The translations under genes were made by a program, and so were the position numbers. This document shows, piece after piece, positions 6,615 to 14,222 of a stretch of DNA of 21,005 nt (the stretch's first letter is position 1; every line of letters begins with the position of its first letter). This DNA comes from Lachnocurva sp045579705 (lineage in GTDB: Bacteria; Bacillota; Clostridia; Lachnospirales; Lachnospiraceae). The stretch is taken from NCBI GenBank assembly GCA_045579705.1, contig JAZNMP010000031.1:1-21005 (forward strand), written 5' to 3'. The notes below the pieces were generated by a model, which had not been told where the DNA came from, did not search any database, and saw only the letters and a program-made list of their open reading frames with translations.

Positions 6615-6672
6615 CACACCAGTGGTTTCTTTGAGGCGTGGTGTGAAATCTAGGAAAATCAGAGATTCACAC
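6615..6672. repeat. Overlapping CACACC / GGTGTG / TTCACAC hairpins
   Basis: GTGTGAA (6641-6647) pairs with TTCACAC (6666-6672), extended by TCT/AGA around a bulge. The same GGTGTG (6640-6645) can instead pair with CACACC at 6615-6620. The two stems exclude each other. The region lies in the 296-base gap between the unknown gene and the convergent CBS-domain gene. Apart from this, the other hairpins and the repeat module, the gap has no recognisable gene. Confidence 0.4.
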
Positions 6673-6682
6673 TAATTCTTTT

Positions 6683-6715
6683 GACTTGCTTTGATAGAAA
6701 GTGAAGACTACGGAA
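6683..6715. repeat. GACTTGCTTTG - 11 bases - AGACTACGGAA module
   Basis: Two conserved 11-base halves separated by exactly 11 unrelated bases. The same halves with the same 11-base spacing occur at 19950-19982, and the inverted version is at 1-46 and 20007-20052. The right half also forms the left arm of the terminator at 6704-6751. Confidence 0.6.
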
Positions 6716-6751
6716 GATTATCGATTTAGATGAAAATCTCCGTAGTCTTTT
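6704..6751 (+). terminator. Terminator between convergent genes
   Basis: AAGACTACGGA (6704-6714) pairs perfectly with TCCGTAGTCTT (6739-6749). GATT/AATC extends the stem around one bulge, and a TTTTA run follows on the plus strand. It lies between the plus-strand unknown gene and the minus-strand CBS-domain gene, so it may serve both directions. It is built from the CTACGGAA repeat motif. Confidence 0.65.
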
Positions 6752-6779
6752 ATTGTTTCTAGTTATTTACTTTCAGTCT

Positions 6780-8069
6780 TTAGTTATTTGCTTCCAATTC
6801 CTCGTCATCAGGTAGTTCAACTGAGTTCGGGAACTTGATTCGTACTTTTATAATACGGCGTTTTGCTGTCTTTGCTACAGAGAGGATGACGCCGGTGCCG
6901 GTTACATAGGTTTCTCCGGTCTTTGGGAAGTGATCGAAGAGACCAGTCAGATAGCCGCCGAGGGTATCGTAGTCTTCGGACTCGAAACCGAGTGGAAGCA
7001 GGTCGTTTAGGTCTTCGAGGTTCGCAGAACCGAGAACTACAAATTCGGTATCATTGATACGGATGATATCGTCTTCTTCGTTTACATCATATTCATCGCG
7101 GATTTCTCCGACTAATTCTTCGAGCAGGTCTTCGAGAGTGACGAGGCCGGCTACGTCTCCATATTCATCTAGAATAATCGCCATAGAGATAGAATTTGAA
7201 CGCATCTCTGTAAACAAGTCAGCAGTGTTCTTCTGCTCGTATGTATAGAATGGCTCACGCATATATTTCCTTACGGAAAAAGAATTTGGATCCTTTATTT
7301 CAATCAAATCCTTCATATTCAGAATTCCGATGACATTGTCTTTGCCACCTTCGTATACAGGAATACGTGTCTTTCGTTCGCGCTGGTAGAATTTGACAAT
7401 CTTGTCATAGGACCAGTTTACATCTACAGCAGAGATATCAATTCTAGGAACCATAATCTCACTTACCATCGATTCTGAGAAATCGAAGATATTATGGATA
7501 AAAGTTCGCTCGTTTAATTCGATAGTTCCTTTTTCTTCAGAGTAATCGACGAGTGTTCGTATTTCATCGTTTGTTAGAGCGTCTCCGGATTCTTCGTTTT
7601 TAACCCCGCGCAGACGCAGGATAAATATAGAAATCGAATTTACGATGAAGATTACCGGAGTTAATATGTACATGAGGCTCCAGATGAAGCGCGCATCACG
7701 TCTCGAAATATCGTTTGAACGCAGTGTTGCTGCATTCTTTGGAGTGATTTCACCGAAGATCAGAATCAGGAATGTCAGAATTCCTGTAGCGATTCCAGCT
7801 CCGAAGCTTCCGAAACATTTGATAGCCATACTAGTCGCGAGAGAAGAAGCGGATAGGTTTACGATGTTGTTTCCTATCAGGATAGCGGAAAGCATCTTGC
7901 TCTTCTGATCAGTGATGCGTAGCACTAAAGCGGCGCGTTTGTCACCTGCGTTCGCGAGAGTTTTCATTTTTATACGGCTTACAGTTGTAAGCGCAGTTTC
8001 TGCGGATGAAAAGTAACTTGATAAATATAGTAAGACTAATAGTATTAGGCCTTGTATGAGATAATCCAT
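6780..8069 (-). CDS. CNNM/CorC-family membrane protein with CBS pair (hemolysin-like)
   Basis: A 429-residue membrane protein of the CNNM/CorC (UPF0053, hemolysin C-like) family, linked to Mg2+ or other cation transport or efflux. The N-terminal DUF21 region (about 1-180) has several membrane helices, starting LIQGLILLVLLYLSSYFSSAETAL, with the family-typical SxAExA pattern. Two CBS domains follow (about 205-325), with the characteristic EIMVPRIDI and VTLEDLLEELVGEI. A C-terminal CorC_HlyC domain runs from about 345, ending in an acidic tail. The old 'hemolysin' label is not evidence of toxicity. AAAGGA lies about nine bases before the ATG, and a consensus promoter is upstream (8112-8140). 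It converges on the unknown gene to its left and diverges from the TPR lipoprotein gene. Confidence 0.92.
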   Translation of the reverse strand: MDYLIQGLILLVLLYLSSYFSSAETALTTVSRIKMKTLANAGDKRAALVLRITDQKSKMLSAILIGNNIVNLSASSLATSMAIKCFGSFGAGIATGILTFLILIFGEITPKNAATLRSNDISRRDARFIWSLMYILTPVIFIVNSISIFILRLRGVKNEESGDALTNDEIRTLVDYSEEKGTIELNERTFIHNIFDFSESMVSEIMVPRIDISAVDVNWSYDKIVKFYQRERKTRIPVYEGGKDNVIGILNMKDLIEIKDPNSFSVRKYMREPFYTYEQKNTADLFTEMRSNSISMAIILDEYGDVAGLVTLEDLLEELVGEIRDEYDVNEEDDIIRINDTEFVVLGSANLEDLNDLLPLGFESEDYDTLGGYLTGLFDHFPKTGETYVTGTGVILSVAKTAKRRIIKVRIKFPNSVELPDDEELEANN

Positions 8070-8111
8070 GTTTTTTCCTTTTTAAATAAAGATATTAATA
8101 GTATTAGGAAT

Positions 8112-8140
8112 ATATTATGTTAGAAATTAAAAACTGTCAA
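8112..8140 (-). promoter_or_regulatory. Promoter of the CNNM/CorC-family gene
   Basis: On the minus strand, TTGACA (8140-8135), a 17-base spacer, then TAATAT (8117-8112). It ends about 43 bases upstream of the start codon at 8069. The -35 is perfect consensus and the spacing optimal. Confidence 0.75.
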
Positions 8141-8148
8141 ATTCTCTC

Positions 8149-8177
8149 TTGTGCCAAACGGCGTTGGATGATAGAAT
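8149..8177 (+). promoter_or_regulatory. Promoter of the TPR lipoprotein / pyr-pur gene train
   Basis: TTGTGC (8149-8154), a 17-base spacer, then TAGAAT (8172-8177) preceded by TG one base upstream (extended -10). It lies 32 bases before the ATG at 8210, leaving a very short leader. No room remains for a PyrR-type attenuator, so pyrimidine control, if any, acts elsewhere. It is divergent from the promoter at 8112-8140, with only eight bases between the two -35 elements. Confidence 0.6.
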
Positions 8178-8209
8178 TATTGAAGTTTGAGATTATCTAG
8201 AGGTAAATC

Positions 8210-9157
8210 ATGAAGAGACAGAAGATTGCACTCGTGCTGCTTATGTCCATGCTCCTCGCTGGATGCAAGGCTGGCGGAAAGCAGGCACAGGAAGATTTGT
8301 TTGAAAAAGGAATAAATCAGGTTTCTAAAGCTGATTACAAATCAGCTGTTAAGACTTTTGATGAAGCTTTGAAAGACGCTACTTCTGTTTCTAATCGCGA
8401 ATTAGACATATCTACTTATAAGGCTGCGGCACAGTATCTGTCTGGTGATACCAAAGGTGCTGTGAAGACAGCTTCTAATCTAATTACTTATGACTCAAAG
8501 AATCCGGATTATTATTATTTACGTGGTTCTTTCTATGTTGACTCTTCAGCTTATGACAAAGCTTATAGCGATTTCGCTAAAGCATTAAAACTGAATAGTA
8601 ATGATTACAAGATGTGCTTCGCTATCTATGAGAATTTGAAAGCACATGGAGTGACAGAGAAGAGTGAAGGTTATCTCGACAAGGTTATCGCCCTCGATTC
8701 TACAAAGGGTGAAATCCTCAATGCAAAGGGTGAAGCTTTCCTCTATAAAGGCGATACAAAGAATGCGCTCGAGAGTTATGAGAAGGCAATCAGAGCGGGT
8801 TATAACTATGGTTATCTCGGCAAAGCTAAATGTTATGCGTTAGATAACGATAAGGATAACGCTTCAAAGGAAATCCTGAGATTTGAAAGCAAAGAGAAGG
8901 ATTCCCCAGAGAAGTATAACAAAGCCGCTGAAAGTCTGATGCAGTTAGGCAATTACAAAGACGCATTAGATTCGGTAAAAAAAGGCCTCGCACTTTCAAA
9001 AGACTCTAACGCTTCCGATTTGGAGAAAAATCAAATAATCTGTCTCGAATATCTCGGACAGTTTGATAAGGCAAAGTCAAAAGCAAAGGTTTATGTAAAA
9101 AATCATCCAGGCGACACAGCTATGCTACGCGAATGGAAGATTTTGAAGACGAGGTGA
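8210..9157 (+). CDS. TPR-repeat lipoprotein
   Basis: A 315-residue lipoprotein. The signal peptide (MKRQKIALVLLMSML) ends in the lipobox LAGC with the lipidated cysteine at residue 19, so it should be anchored on the outer face of the membrane. The rest is alpha-helical tetratricopeptide repeat (about six units); examples are YYLRGSFYVDSSAYDKAYSD, ILNAKGEAFLYKGDTKNALE and YNKAAESLMQLGNYKDALDS. TPR solenoids are protein-binding scaffolds, and the partner is unknown. It is the first gene after the 8149-8177 promoter and ends four bases before pyrC, so it is transcriptionally coupled to pyrimidine synthesis without an obvious metabolic link. The ribosome binding site (AGAGGT) is moderate. Family call firm, role unknown. 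Confidence 0.9.
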   Translation: MKRQKIALVLLMSMLLAGCKAGGKQAQEDLFEKGINQVSKADYKSAVKTFDEALKDATSVSNRELDISTYKAAAQYLSGDTKGAVKTASNLITYDSKNPDYYYLRGSFYVDSSAYDKAYSDFAKALKLNSNDYKMCFAIYENLKAHGVTEKSEGYLDKVIALDSTKGEILNAKGEAFLYKGDTKNALESYEKAIRAGYNYGYLGKAKCYALDNDKDNASKEILRFESKEKDSPEKYNKAAESLMQLGNYKDALDSVKKGLALSKDSNASDLEKNQIICLEYLGQFDKAKSKAKVYVKNHPGDTAMLREWKILKTR

Positions 9158-9161
9158 TTAA

Positions 9162-10469
9162 ATGCTACTACTAACGAACGGCCGCCTTATTAATCCGGCG
9201 GATCAGACTGATGGACTTTACGATATCCTAATCACAGATGGAATCATCGAGGAAGTAGTTCCTAGTGGAACGAAAGATTTCGATGATGTTATTTCTAGTG
9301 GTTCAGGTGATGTGATCGATTTAGCGGGGGTGATCGTATTCCCGGGATTCATCGATTTACATGTGCATTTTAGAGACCCTGGTCTGACTGAGAAGGAAAA
9401 TATCGAGACGGGAGTTAGAGCAGCAGCGCATGGAGGTTTTACTACTGTATGCGCTATGCCAAATACTAAACCTGTTTGCGATAATGCAGAAACTGTTCGT
9501 TATGTATCTGATAAAGCAGTGAAGTGCCACAGTACTGAGGTGCTTCAAATCGGTAGCATTACTAAAGAGATGAAAGGCGAAGTCCTTTCAGATATAGATG
9601 ATATGAAGGAAGCTGGAATACCAGCTTTATCTGAAGATGGCAAGAGTGTTATGAATTCGGCTCTTGCTCGAAAAGCATTTCTAAAGGCATGTGAGATAGG
9701 ACTTCCTATTTTTTCACATTGCGAAGACATCGACCTGGTCGAGGGCGGTGTTATGAACCTGGGAACTAAATCTAGAGAATTCAATCTCCCGGGAATATCC
9801 AATTCTGTTGAAAATATAATCGTAGCGAGAAATATCTTCCTCGCACAGGAAACAGGTGCAAATCTACATCTGTGTCACTGTTCTACGAAAGAATGTTATA
9901 CGATGGTGAAACTCGCAAAGGAGCATGGTATTCATGTGACTGCGGAAGTTACGCCACATCATTTCGTCCTGACTGAGGACGATGTAAATCCCAACGATTC
10001 AAACTTTAAGATGAACCCGCCGCTGCGTACAGCTGAGGATAGAAAGTGGTTGATAAGAGGCCTGAGTGAAGGTGTCTTTGACTGTATATCTACAGATCAT
10101 GCGCCGCATACCGCCTCGGAAAAAGCCAGAGGCTTCAAAGAGGCTCCTTTTGGTATAGTCGGCCTAGAAACCGCGGCGAGTCTTACATATACATATTTGG
10201 TACAGGCTGGACACTTAAGCCTAATGCAGATGGCAGAGAGAATGTCCTATAAACCCGCGCAAATCCTCGGAAGGGATGTAGGAGACATATCTGTCGGAAA
10301 GAAAGCTGACATCACAGTCTTTGATCCAGAGGCAAGCGTGGTGATCGATTCGGAGAATTTTTTCTCAAAAGGAAAGAATCAGCCGTTTGAAGGCAGACGA
10401 GTGAATGGCCAGGTACAGATGACTATAAAGAATGGCGAGATTATTTATAGAGAGGGAGGAAAGAGATGA
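9162..10469 (+). CDS. pyrC: Dihydroorotase
   Basis: A 435-residue class I dihydroorotase of the amidohydrolase superfamily. It interconverts N-carbamoyl-L-aspartate and dihydroorotate, the third step of UMP synthesis. Metal-binding HVH is at H67/H69 in IDLHVHFRDPG; further ligand motifs are FSHCED and HLCHCSTKE. The catalytic aspartate (about D312) is in STDHAPHT. The SEDGKSV segment matches the S-D-D-G region of type I enzymes, which use an acidic residue where other classes use carboxylated lysine. GAGGTGA lies shortly before the ATG. It starts four bases after the TPR lipoprotein gene and overlaps pyrF by four bases (ATGA), indicating tight translational coupling. No pyrB lies next to it. 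Confidence 0.97.
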   Translation: MLLLTNGRLINPADQTDGLYDILITDGIIEEVVPSGTKDFDDVISSGSGDVIDLAGVIVFPGFIDLHVHFRDPGLTEKENIETGVRAAAHGGFTTVCAMPNTKPVCDNAETVRYVSDKAVKCHSTEVLQIGSITKEMKGEVLSDIDDMKEAGIPALSEDGKSVMNSALARKAFLKACEIGLPIFSHCEDIDLVEGGVMNLGTKSREFNLPGISNSVENIIVARNIFLAQETGANLHLCHCSTKECYTMVKLAKEHGIHVTAEVTPHHFVLTEDDVNPNDSNFKMNPPLRTAEDRKWLIRGLSEGVFDCISTDHAPHTASEKARGFKEAPFGIVGLETAASLTYTYLVQAGHLSLMQMAERMSYKPAQILGRDVGDISVGKKADITVFDPEASVVIDSENFFSKGKNQPFEGRRVNGQVQMTIKNGEIIYREGGKR

Positions 10470-11398
10470 TACAGAAATTATGTGACAAAATCGATGAGAA
10501 GAAGAGCCCGATAGTGGTCGGTTTAGATCCGGCGCTTAAGTTCATTCCTAAGCATATCCTCACAAAGAGTTTTGCGGAATATGGGGAGACTCTCGAAGGA
10601 GCAGCGGATGCATTCTTTAGGTTTAATAAGGAAATCATAGACGAGATACACGACCTCGTTCCAGCGATAAAGCCACAGATTGCGATGTATGAGCAGTTTG
10701 GAATCTCCGGTCTCGTAGCTTTTAAGCGTACTGTCGAGTATGCGCATGAGAAAGGCCTGCTCGTAATCGGCGATATCAAGCGTGGAGATATTGGAAATAC
10801 AGCGCTTTCCTATGCTGAAGCGCACATCGGTGCGGTGACTGTGGGAAATGAGACTTATGAGCCTTTTGGTGAGGATTTCGCGACGGTGAATCCTTATCTC
10901 GGTGTGGATGGTGTGAAGCCATTTGTCGATGTCTGCAAGGAATGCGACAAGGGAATCTTCGTCCTAGTAAAGACATCCAACAAATCCAGTGGCGAGTTCC
11001 AGGACAGACTTATCGATGGAAAGCCTCTATATGAGCACGTTGCAAAAAAAGTTTGTGAATGGGGAAAGGATGCCATGGACGGCGAATATAGCGAAGTCGG
11101 CGCAGTAGTAGGTGCTACTTATCCTGAGGTAGGACGCGCGCTTCGAAGCGTTATGCCGAAGTCTTTCATCCTCGTTCCGGGTTATGGAGCACAGGGTGCG
11201 ACTGGGGATGATCTCGTGCCATTCTTCAATCAGGATGGAAAGGGAGCCATCATTAATTCATCACGCGGAATCATCGCAGCTTACCAGAAGGAAGGCTACG
11301 AGAAGTTTGGGGAAGAGCATTTTGCGGAGGCTTCACGTCAGGCTGTGCTCGACATGAACAAAGATATCTTTGATTCTCTGGATAGAGGATTGAATTAG
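10466..11398 (+). CDS. pyrF: Orotidine-5'-phosphate decarboxylase (long form)
   Basis: A 310-residue OMP decarboxylase, the last step to UMP. It is the longer subfamily rather than the roughly 240-residue Bacillus type. Recognisable are VGLDPALKFIP at the first strand and the catalytic DIKRGDIGNTA segment, where Asp, Lys and Asp form the charged network. VLVKTSNKSSGEFQD and the C-terminal phosphate-binding region VPGYGAQGATGDD ... INSSRGI follow. The start codon overlaps the pyrC stop, with GAGGGAGG just upstream as ribosome binding site. It is followed after 34 bases by pyrK. Confidence 0.97.
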   Translation: MIQKLCDKIDEKKSPIVVGLDPALKFIPKHILTKSFAEYGETLEGAADAFFRFNKEIIDEIHDLVPAIKPQIAMYEQFGISGLVAFKRTVEYAHEKGLLVIGDIKRGDIGNTALSYAEAHIGAVTVGNETYEPFGEDFATVNPYLGVDGVKPFVDVCKECDKGIFVLVKTSNKSSGEFQDRLIDGKPLYEHVAKKVCEWGKDAMDGEYSEVGAVVGATYPEVGRALRSVMPKSFILVPGYGAQGATGDDLVPFFNQDGKGAIINSSRGIIAAYQKEGYEKFGEEHFAEASRQAVLDMNKDIFDSLDRGLN

Positions 11399-11406
11399 AT
11401 AAATAT

Positions 11407-11427
11407 AAACCAAGAAATATTTAGGGA
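11407..11427 (+). promoter_or_regulatory. Recurrent leader motif before pyrK (AAACC..GAAATATTTA)
   Basis: AAACC (11407-11411), two bases, then GAAATATTTA (11414-11423), running into the pyrK ribosome binding site AGGGAG. The same arrangement precedes purM (16918-16936) and purD (18619-18640). AAATATTT is self-complementary. Whether a protein, an RNA structure or only ribosome binding site context explains it is unknown. Confidence 0.4.
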
Positions 11428-11432
11428 GAATT

Positions 11433-12245
11433 ATGTCAAAACAGATTAGTATTGCGAAGATCATTTCAAATGAGAAGCTGACAGAGGACGTTTATTCGAT
11501 GGTGCTAGAATCGGATATCGCAGAGTCAGCAAAGCCGGGACAGTTCGTAGCGTTGTACAGTAATGACGCTTCGAGACTCCTGCCTAGACCGATTAGTATC
11601 TGTGATTATGAAGAGCGGAAACTTCGCCTCGTATATAGAGTGGTCGGCGCGGGAACTGATGAATTTTCAAAGATGGAAGCAGGCAGTGAAATCCGCGTTA
11701 TGGGACCACTTGGAAATGGCTATCCAATCGAGGTTGCACTGGATGTTCTAGAGGATGATAAGGCAGATGAAGTTATCACTTTAGTCGGCGGCGGAGTAGG
11801 AGTACCACCGCTTTTGGCGTTGGCAAAGACTTTTTTCTCCAAAGGAATCGCAAAGGAGAGAATTCAGGTTGTGCTAGGATATAGAAATTCCTCCGATGTA
11901 TTTTTGCAGGAGGATTTCGAGAAGTATGCCACCGTTCATGTGGCGACAGATGATGGATCGCTCGGTTTTCACGGAAATACAGTGGACTGCTTAAAGGCAC
12001 TCGGGCTGACGAGCAAAGTGATCTATTCCTGTGGTCCGAAGGTGATGCTACATTTCTTGAAGCTCTATGCAGAGGAAGCAGGCTCAAAACTATATGTATC
12101 GATTGAGGAAAAAATGGCGTGCGGAATCGGGGCTTGCCTCGCTTGTGTATGTAAGTCTAAAGATGTTGATAAACACTCAAATGTAAAGAACAAACGAGTA
12201 TGCAAGGACGGACCGGTCTTTGATGCAGAGGAGGTGGAGCTATGA
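11433..12245 (+). CDS. pyrK: Dihydroorotate dehydrogenase electron transfer subunit
   Basis: A 270-residue FAD and 2Fe-2S protein that passes electrons from PyrD to NAD+ in class 1B dihydroorotate dehydrogenase. The FAD-binding motif RPISICDYE sits in the N-terminal barrel, a nucleotide-binding GGGVGVPPLLAL follows, and the iron-sulfur cysteines are C230, C235 and C238 plus probably C257 (CGIGACLAC ... VCKDGPVF). An extra cysteine is present at about residue 240. AGGGAG lies before the ATG. The gene overlaps pyrD by four bases (ATGA), as expected for subunits made in fixed ratio. Confidence 0.97.
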   Translation: MSKQISIAKIISNEKLTEDVYSMVLESDIAESAKPGQFVALYSNDASRLLPRPISICDYEERKLRLVYRVVGAGTDEFSKMEAGSEIRVMGPLGNGYPIEVALDVLEDDKADEVITLVGGGVGVPPLLALAKTFFSKGIAKERIQVVLGYRNSSDVFLQEDFEKYATVHVATDDGSLGFHGNTVDCLKALGLTSKVIYSCGPKVMLHFLKLYAEEAGSKLYVSIEEKMACGIGACLACVCKSKDVDKHSNVKNKRVCKDGPVFDAEEVEL

Positions 12246-13147
12246 TGGATATGTCGATAGACGCATTCGGACTTCACTTTAAGAATCCGATTATGACCTG
12301 TTCGGGAACTTTTGCATCGGGACTCGAGTATAGTGAATTTGTGGATTTGAACAGACTCGGAGCGGTAGTGACAAAGGGAGTATCACACGAACCTTGGAGT
12401 GGAAATCCAACTCCTCGTATCTGTGAGACTGCATCAGGGATGTTAAATGCGGTGGGCCTTCAGAATCCGGGAACTGAGCTCTTTATAAAGAGAGATTTGG
12501 AAGAGCTGAAACACTATGACACTAACATCATCGTAAATGTCTGTGGGCACAGTATGGAAGAGTACCTTTCTGCAGTAGAGGATTTAAACGATACGGATGC
12601 TGATCTGTTTGAGATAAATATCTCATGCCCAAATGTTACAAAGGGCGGCTTAAGTTTCGGAACTGATGTGCAGGGAGTCTATGAGATCACAAAGGAAATC
12701 AAACGTATCTCAAAGAAGCCTATAGTTATGAAGCTCACACCGAATGTTACTGATATCAAAGCTATTGCAAAGGCAGCAGAGGAAGGCGGAGCTGATGGAA
12801 TCTCACTGATAAATACCATCACAGGTATGAAGATAGATGTAGAGAAACAAACTTTTGCACTGGCGAACAGAACTGGCGGTCTATCAGGTCCTGCTATTCA
12901 TCCGGTCGCTGTACGTATGGTTTATGAATGTGCTAACAGCGTAAACATTCCTATCATAGGAATGGGCGGTTGTATGAACTATAAGGATGCAATCGAGATG
13001 ATGCTTGCAGGAGCTTCACTTGTAGCTATAGGAACAGCGAACTTTGCAAATCCACAGGCAACGATAGATGTAATAGACGGAATCGAAGATTATATGAAGA
13101 GGCACGAGATCTCAAACCTAAGAGATATAGTCGGTGCGGTTAGATAG
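12242..13147 (+). CDS. pyrD: Dihydroorotate dehydrogenase B, catalytic subunit
   Basis: A 301-residue FMN-dependent TIM-barrel enzyme that oxidises dihydroorotate to orotate. Class 1B is shown by the catalytic-base cysteine (C129 in NISCPNVTKGG), where class 2 uses serine, and by the adjacent pyrK. Other landmarks are MTCSGTFASG near the N-terminus, VMKLTPNVTDI, NTITGMKID and the FMN phosphate site GMGGCMNYKDA. The protein begins MMDM: the ATG at 12242 overlaps the pyrK stop, and the next ATG at 12245 is equally possible given GAGGAGGTGG upstream. No promoter precedes it. It is followed by pyrE after 46 bases. Confidence 0.97.
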   Translation: MMDMSIDAFGLHFKNPIMTCSGTFASGLEYSEFVDLNRLGAVVTKGVSHEPWSGNPTPRICETASGMLNAVGLQNPGTELFIKRDLEELKHYDTNIIVNVCGHSMEEYLSAVEDLNDTDADLFEINISCPNVTKGGLSFGTDVQGVYEITKEIKRISKKPIVMKLTPNVTDIKAIAKAAEEGGADGISLINTITGMKIDVEKQTFALANRTGGLSGPAIHPVAVRMVYECANSVNIPIIGMGGCMNYKDAIEMMLAGASLVAIGTANFANPQATIDVIDGIEDYMKRHEISNLRDIVGAVR

Positions 13148-13193
13148 GCAGACAAAGGCGTTTGGGAGATTTTTTTAGAGAAAGAGGAATATT

Positions 13194-13871
13194 ATGAAAA
13201 AATACCAGGAAGAATTTGTTGATTTCATGCTGGATTCAAAGGTGCTAAAGTTCGGGGACTTCGTGACAAAGAGCGGTAGACAGACACCTTTCTTTATAAA
13301 TTGTGGGTTGTATAAAACCGGCGAGCAGTTAAAGAAACTCGGCGAGTACTATGCCAGAGCTATTCACGACGAGTTTGGTGAGGATATCGATATCCTGTTT
13401 GGACCTGCTTACAAGGGAATTCCGCTCGCTGTTTCTACTTGTATGGCGCTCTACGAGATGTACGGAATGAATGTTTCCTACTGTGCAAACCGTAAGGAAA
13501 TCAAAGATCACGGCGAGGGTGGTATCCTCCTCGGATCACCGATAAACGATGGGGATAAGGTCGTAATCATCGAAGATGTAACTACAGCGGGAACTTCTAT
13601 CCGAGAGACTATGCCTATCCTTCAGGCGCAGGCTGACTGCAAGGTGCTCGGCCTCGTAGTTTCTGTAGATCGAATGGAGAGAGGTACAGGAAAGCTGAAT
13701 GCTCTCGATGAAATCGCTGAGACTTATGGTTTTAAGACAACTTCTATCGTAAAAATGAAAGAAGTAGTGGAGAGACTTGTAAAAGTGCCTTATAATGGAA
13801 AGGTGCTGATCGATTCTGAATTAGAAAGTAGGATTTCAGCTTATTATGATCAGTACGGGGCTGAAGTCTAA
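13194..13871 (+). CDS. pyrE: Orotate phosphoribosyltransferase
   Basis: A 225-residue type I phosphoribosyltransferase that joins orotate to PRPP to form OMP. The PRPP-binding motif VVIIEDVTTAGTSI is at about 121-134, the GPAYKGIPLA loop upstream shapes the orotate site, and the flexible-loop segment NRKEIKDHGEGG is present. The length is in the normal 205-230 range. AAGAGGAAT lies before the ATG. It completes the orotate part of the pyr cluster and is followed after nine bases by a small membrane protein gene, so transcription continues. Confidence 0.97.
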   Translation: MKKYQEEFVDFMLDSKVLKFGDFVTKSGRQTPFFINCGLYKTGEQLKKLGEYYARAIHDEFGEDIDILFGPAYKGIPLAVSTCMALYEMYGMNVSYCANRKEIKDHGEGGILLGSPINDGDKVVIIEDVTTAGTSIRETMPILQAQADCKVLGLVVSVDRMERGTGKLNALDEIAETYGFKTTSIVKMKEVVERLVKVPYNGKVLIDSELESRISAYYDQYGAEV

Positions 13872-13880
13872 GAGATTAGA

Positions 13881-14204
13881 ATGAGTTTAAAGAAAAAGAG
13901 AAGATATAGAGAGAAGAAACCAAAGGATTTAAATTCTATACTTGCGGCGATTCCAGCCACAGTTTCTTTTGCGTTCTTTCTGTTGGTTTTGTTTCAGAGT
14001 GTGCGGGGAGACGGCCATGTAGGAAAGCTCCTGCCGGCTATCGGAATGCTCTTTCTACTGTCATCTATAGTTGAGTTCTACTATGGAGTTAAGGAATTGA
14101 AGAAAGACGAATACAGCACTTGGAGCAGACGTATTGGAGTAATACTTCCGGTTATTTCTTTCTTGCTTTGGGGAAGCATGTTTGTAATCGGTTTGGTAAT
14201 GTAG
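13881..14204 (+). CDS. Small membrane protein of unknown function
   Basis: A 107-residue protein with a very basic N-terminus (MSLKKKRRYREKKPK) and three hydrophobic helices (about 23-41, 51-69 and 86-106). The second ends in FYYGVKELKKDEYSTWSRR, a charged loop before the last helix. The basic start suggests the N-terminus faces the cytoplasm. It resembles small uncharacterised membrane proteins seen in Lachnospiraceae (possibly the group labelled DUF6142), but I cannot confirm that assignment. It starts nine bases after pyrE with a poor ribosome binding site (AGATTAG) and ends just before the aminopeptidase gene, so translation is probably coupled. No link to pyrimidine metabolism is visible. 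Confidence 0.75.
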   Translation: MSLKKKRRYREKKPKDLNSILAAIPATVSFAFFLLVLFQSVRGDGHVGKLLPAIGMLFLLSSIVEFYYGVKELKKDEYSTWSRRIGVILPVISFLLWGSMFVIGLVM

Positions 14205-14222
14205 GAGGTTATGAGGATTATG
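14203..14222 (+). promoter_or_regulatory. Ribosome binding site deciding the aminopeptidase start
   Basis: AGGAGG at 14203-14208 is only two bases before the first in-frame ATG (14211) but eleven before the next (14220). The second is the more workable start. Confidence 0.55.

Noticed and set aside
8070..8209. PyrR-dependent attenuator before the pyr genes
   Set aside because: The predicted transcript leader is only about 25 bases long, with no terminator/antiterminator stems or PyrR-type hairpin visible.
13148..13193. Terminator between pyrD and pyrE (T-run at about 13170)
   Set aside because: The only stem before the T-run is a four-base CAAA/TTTG pair, too weak to support a terminator.
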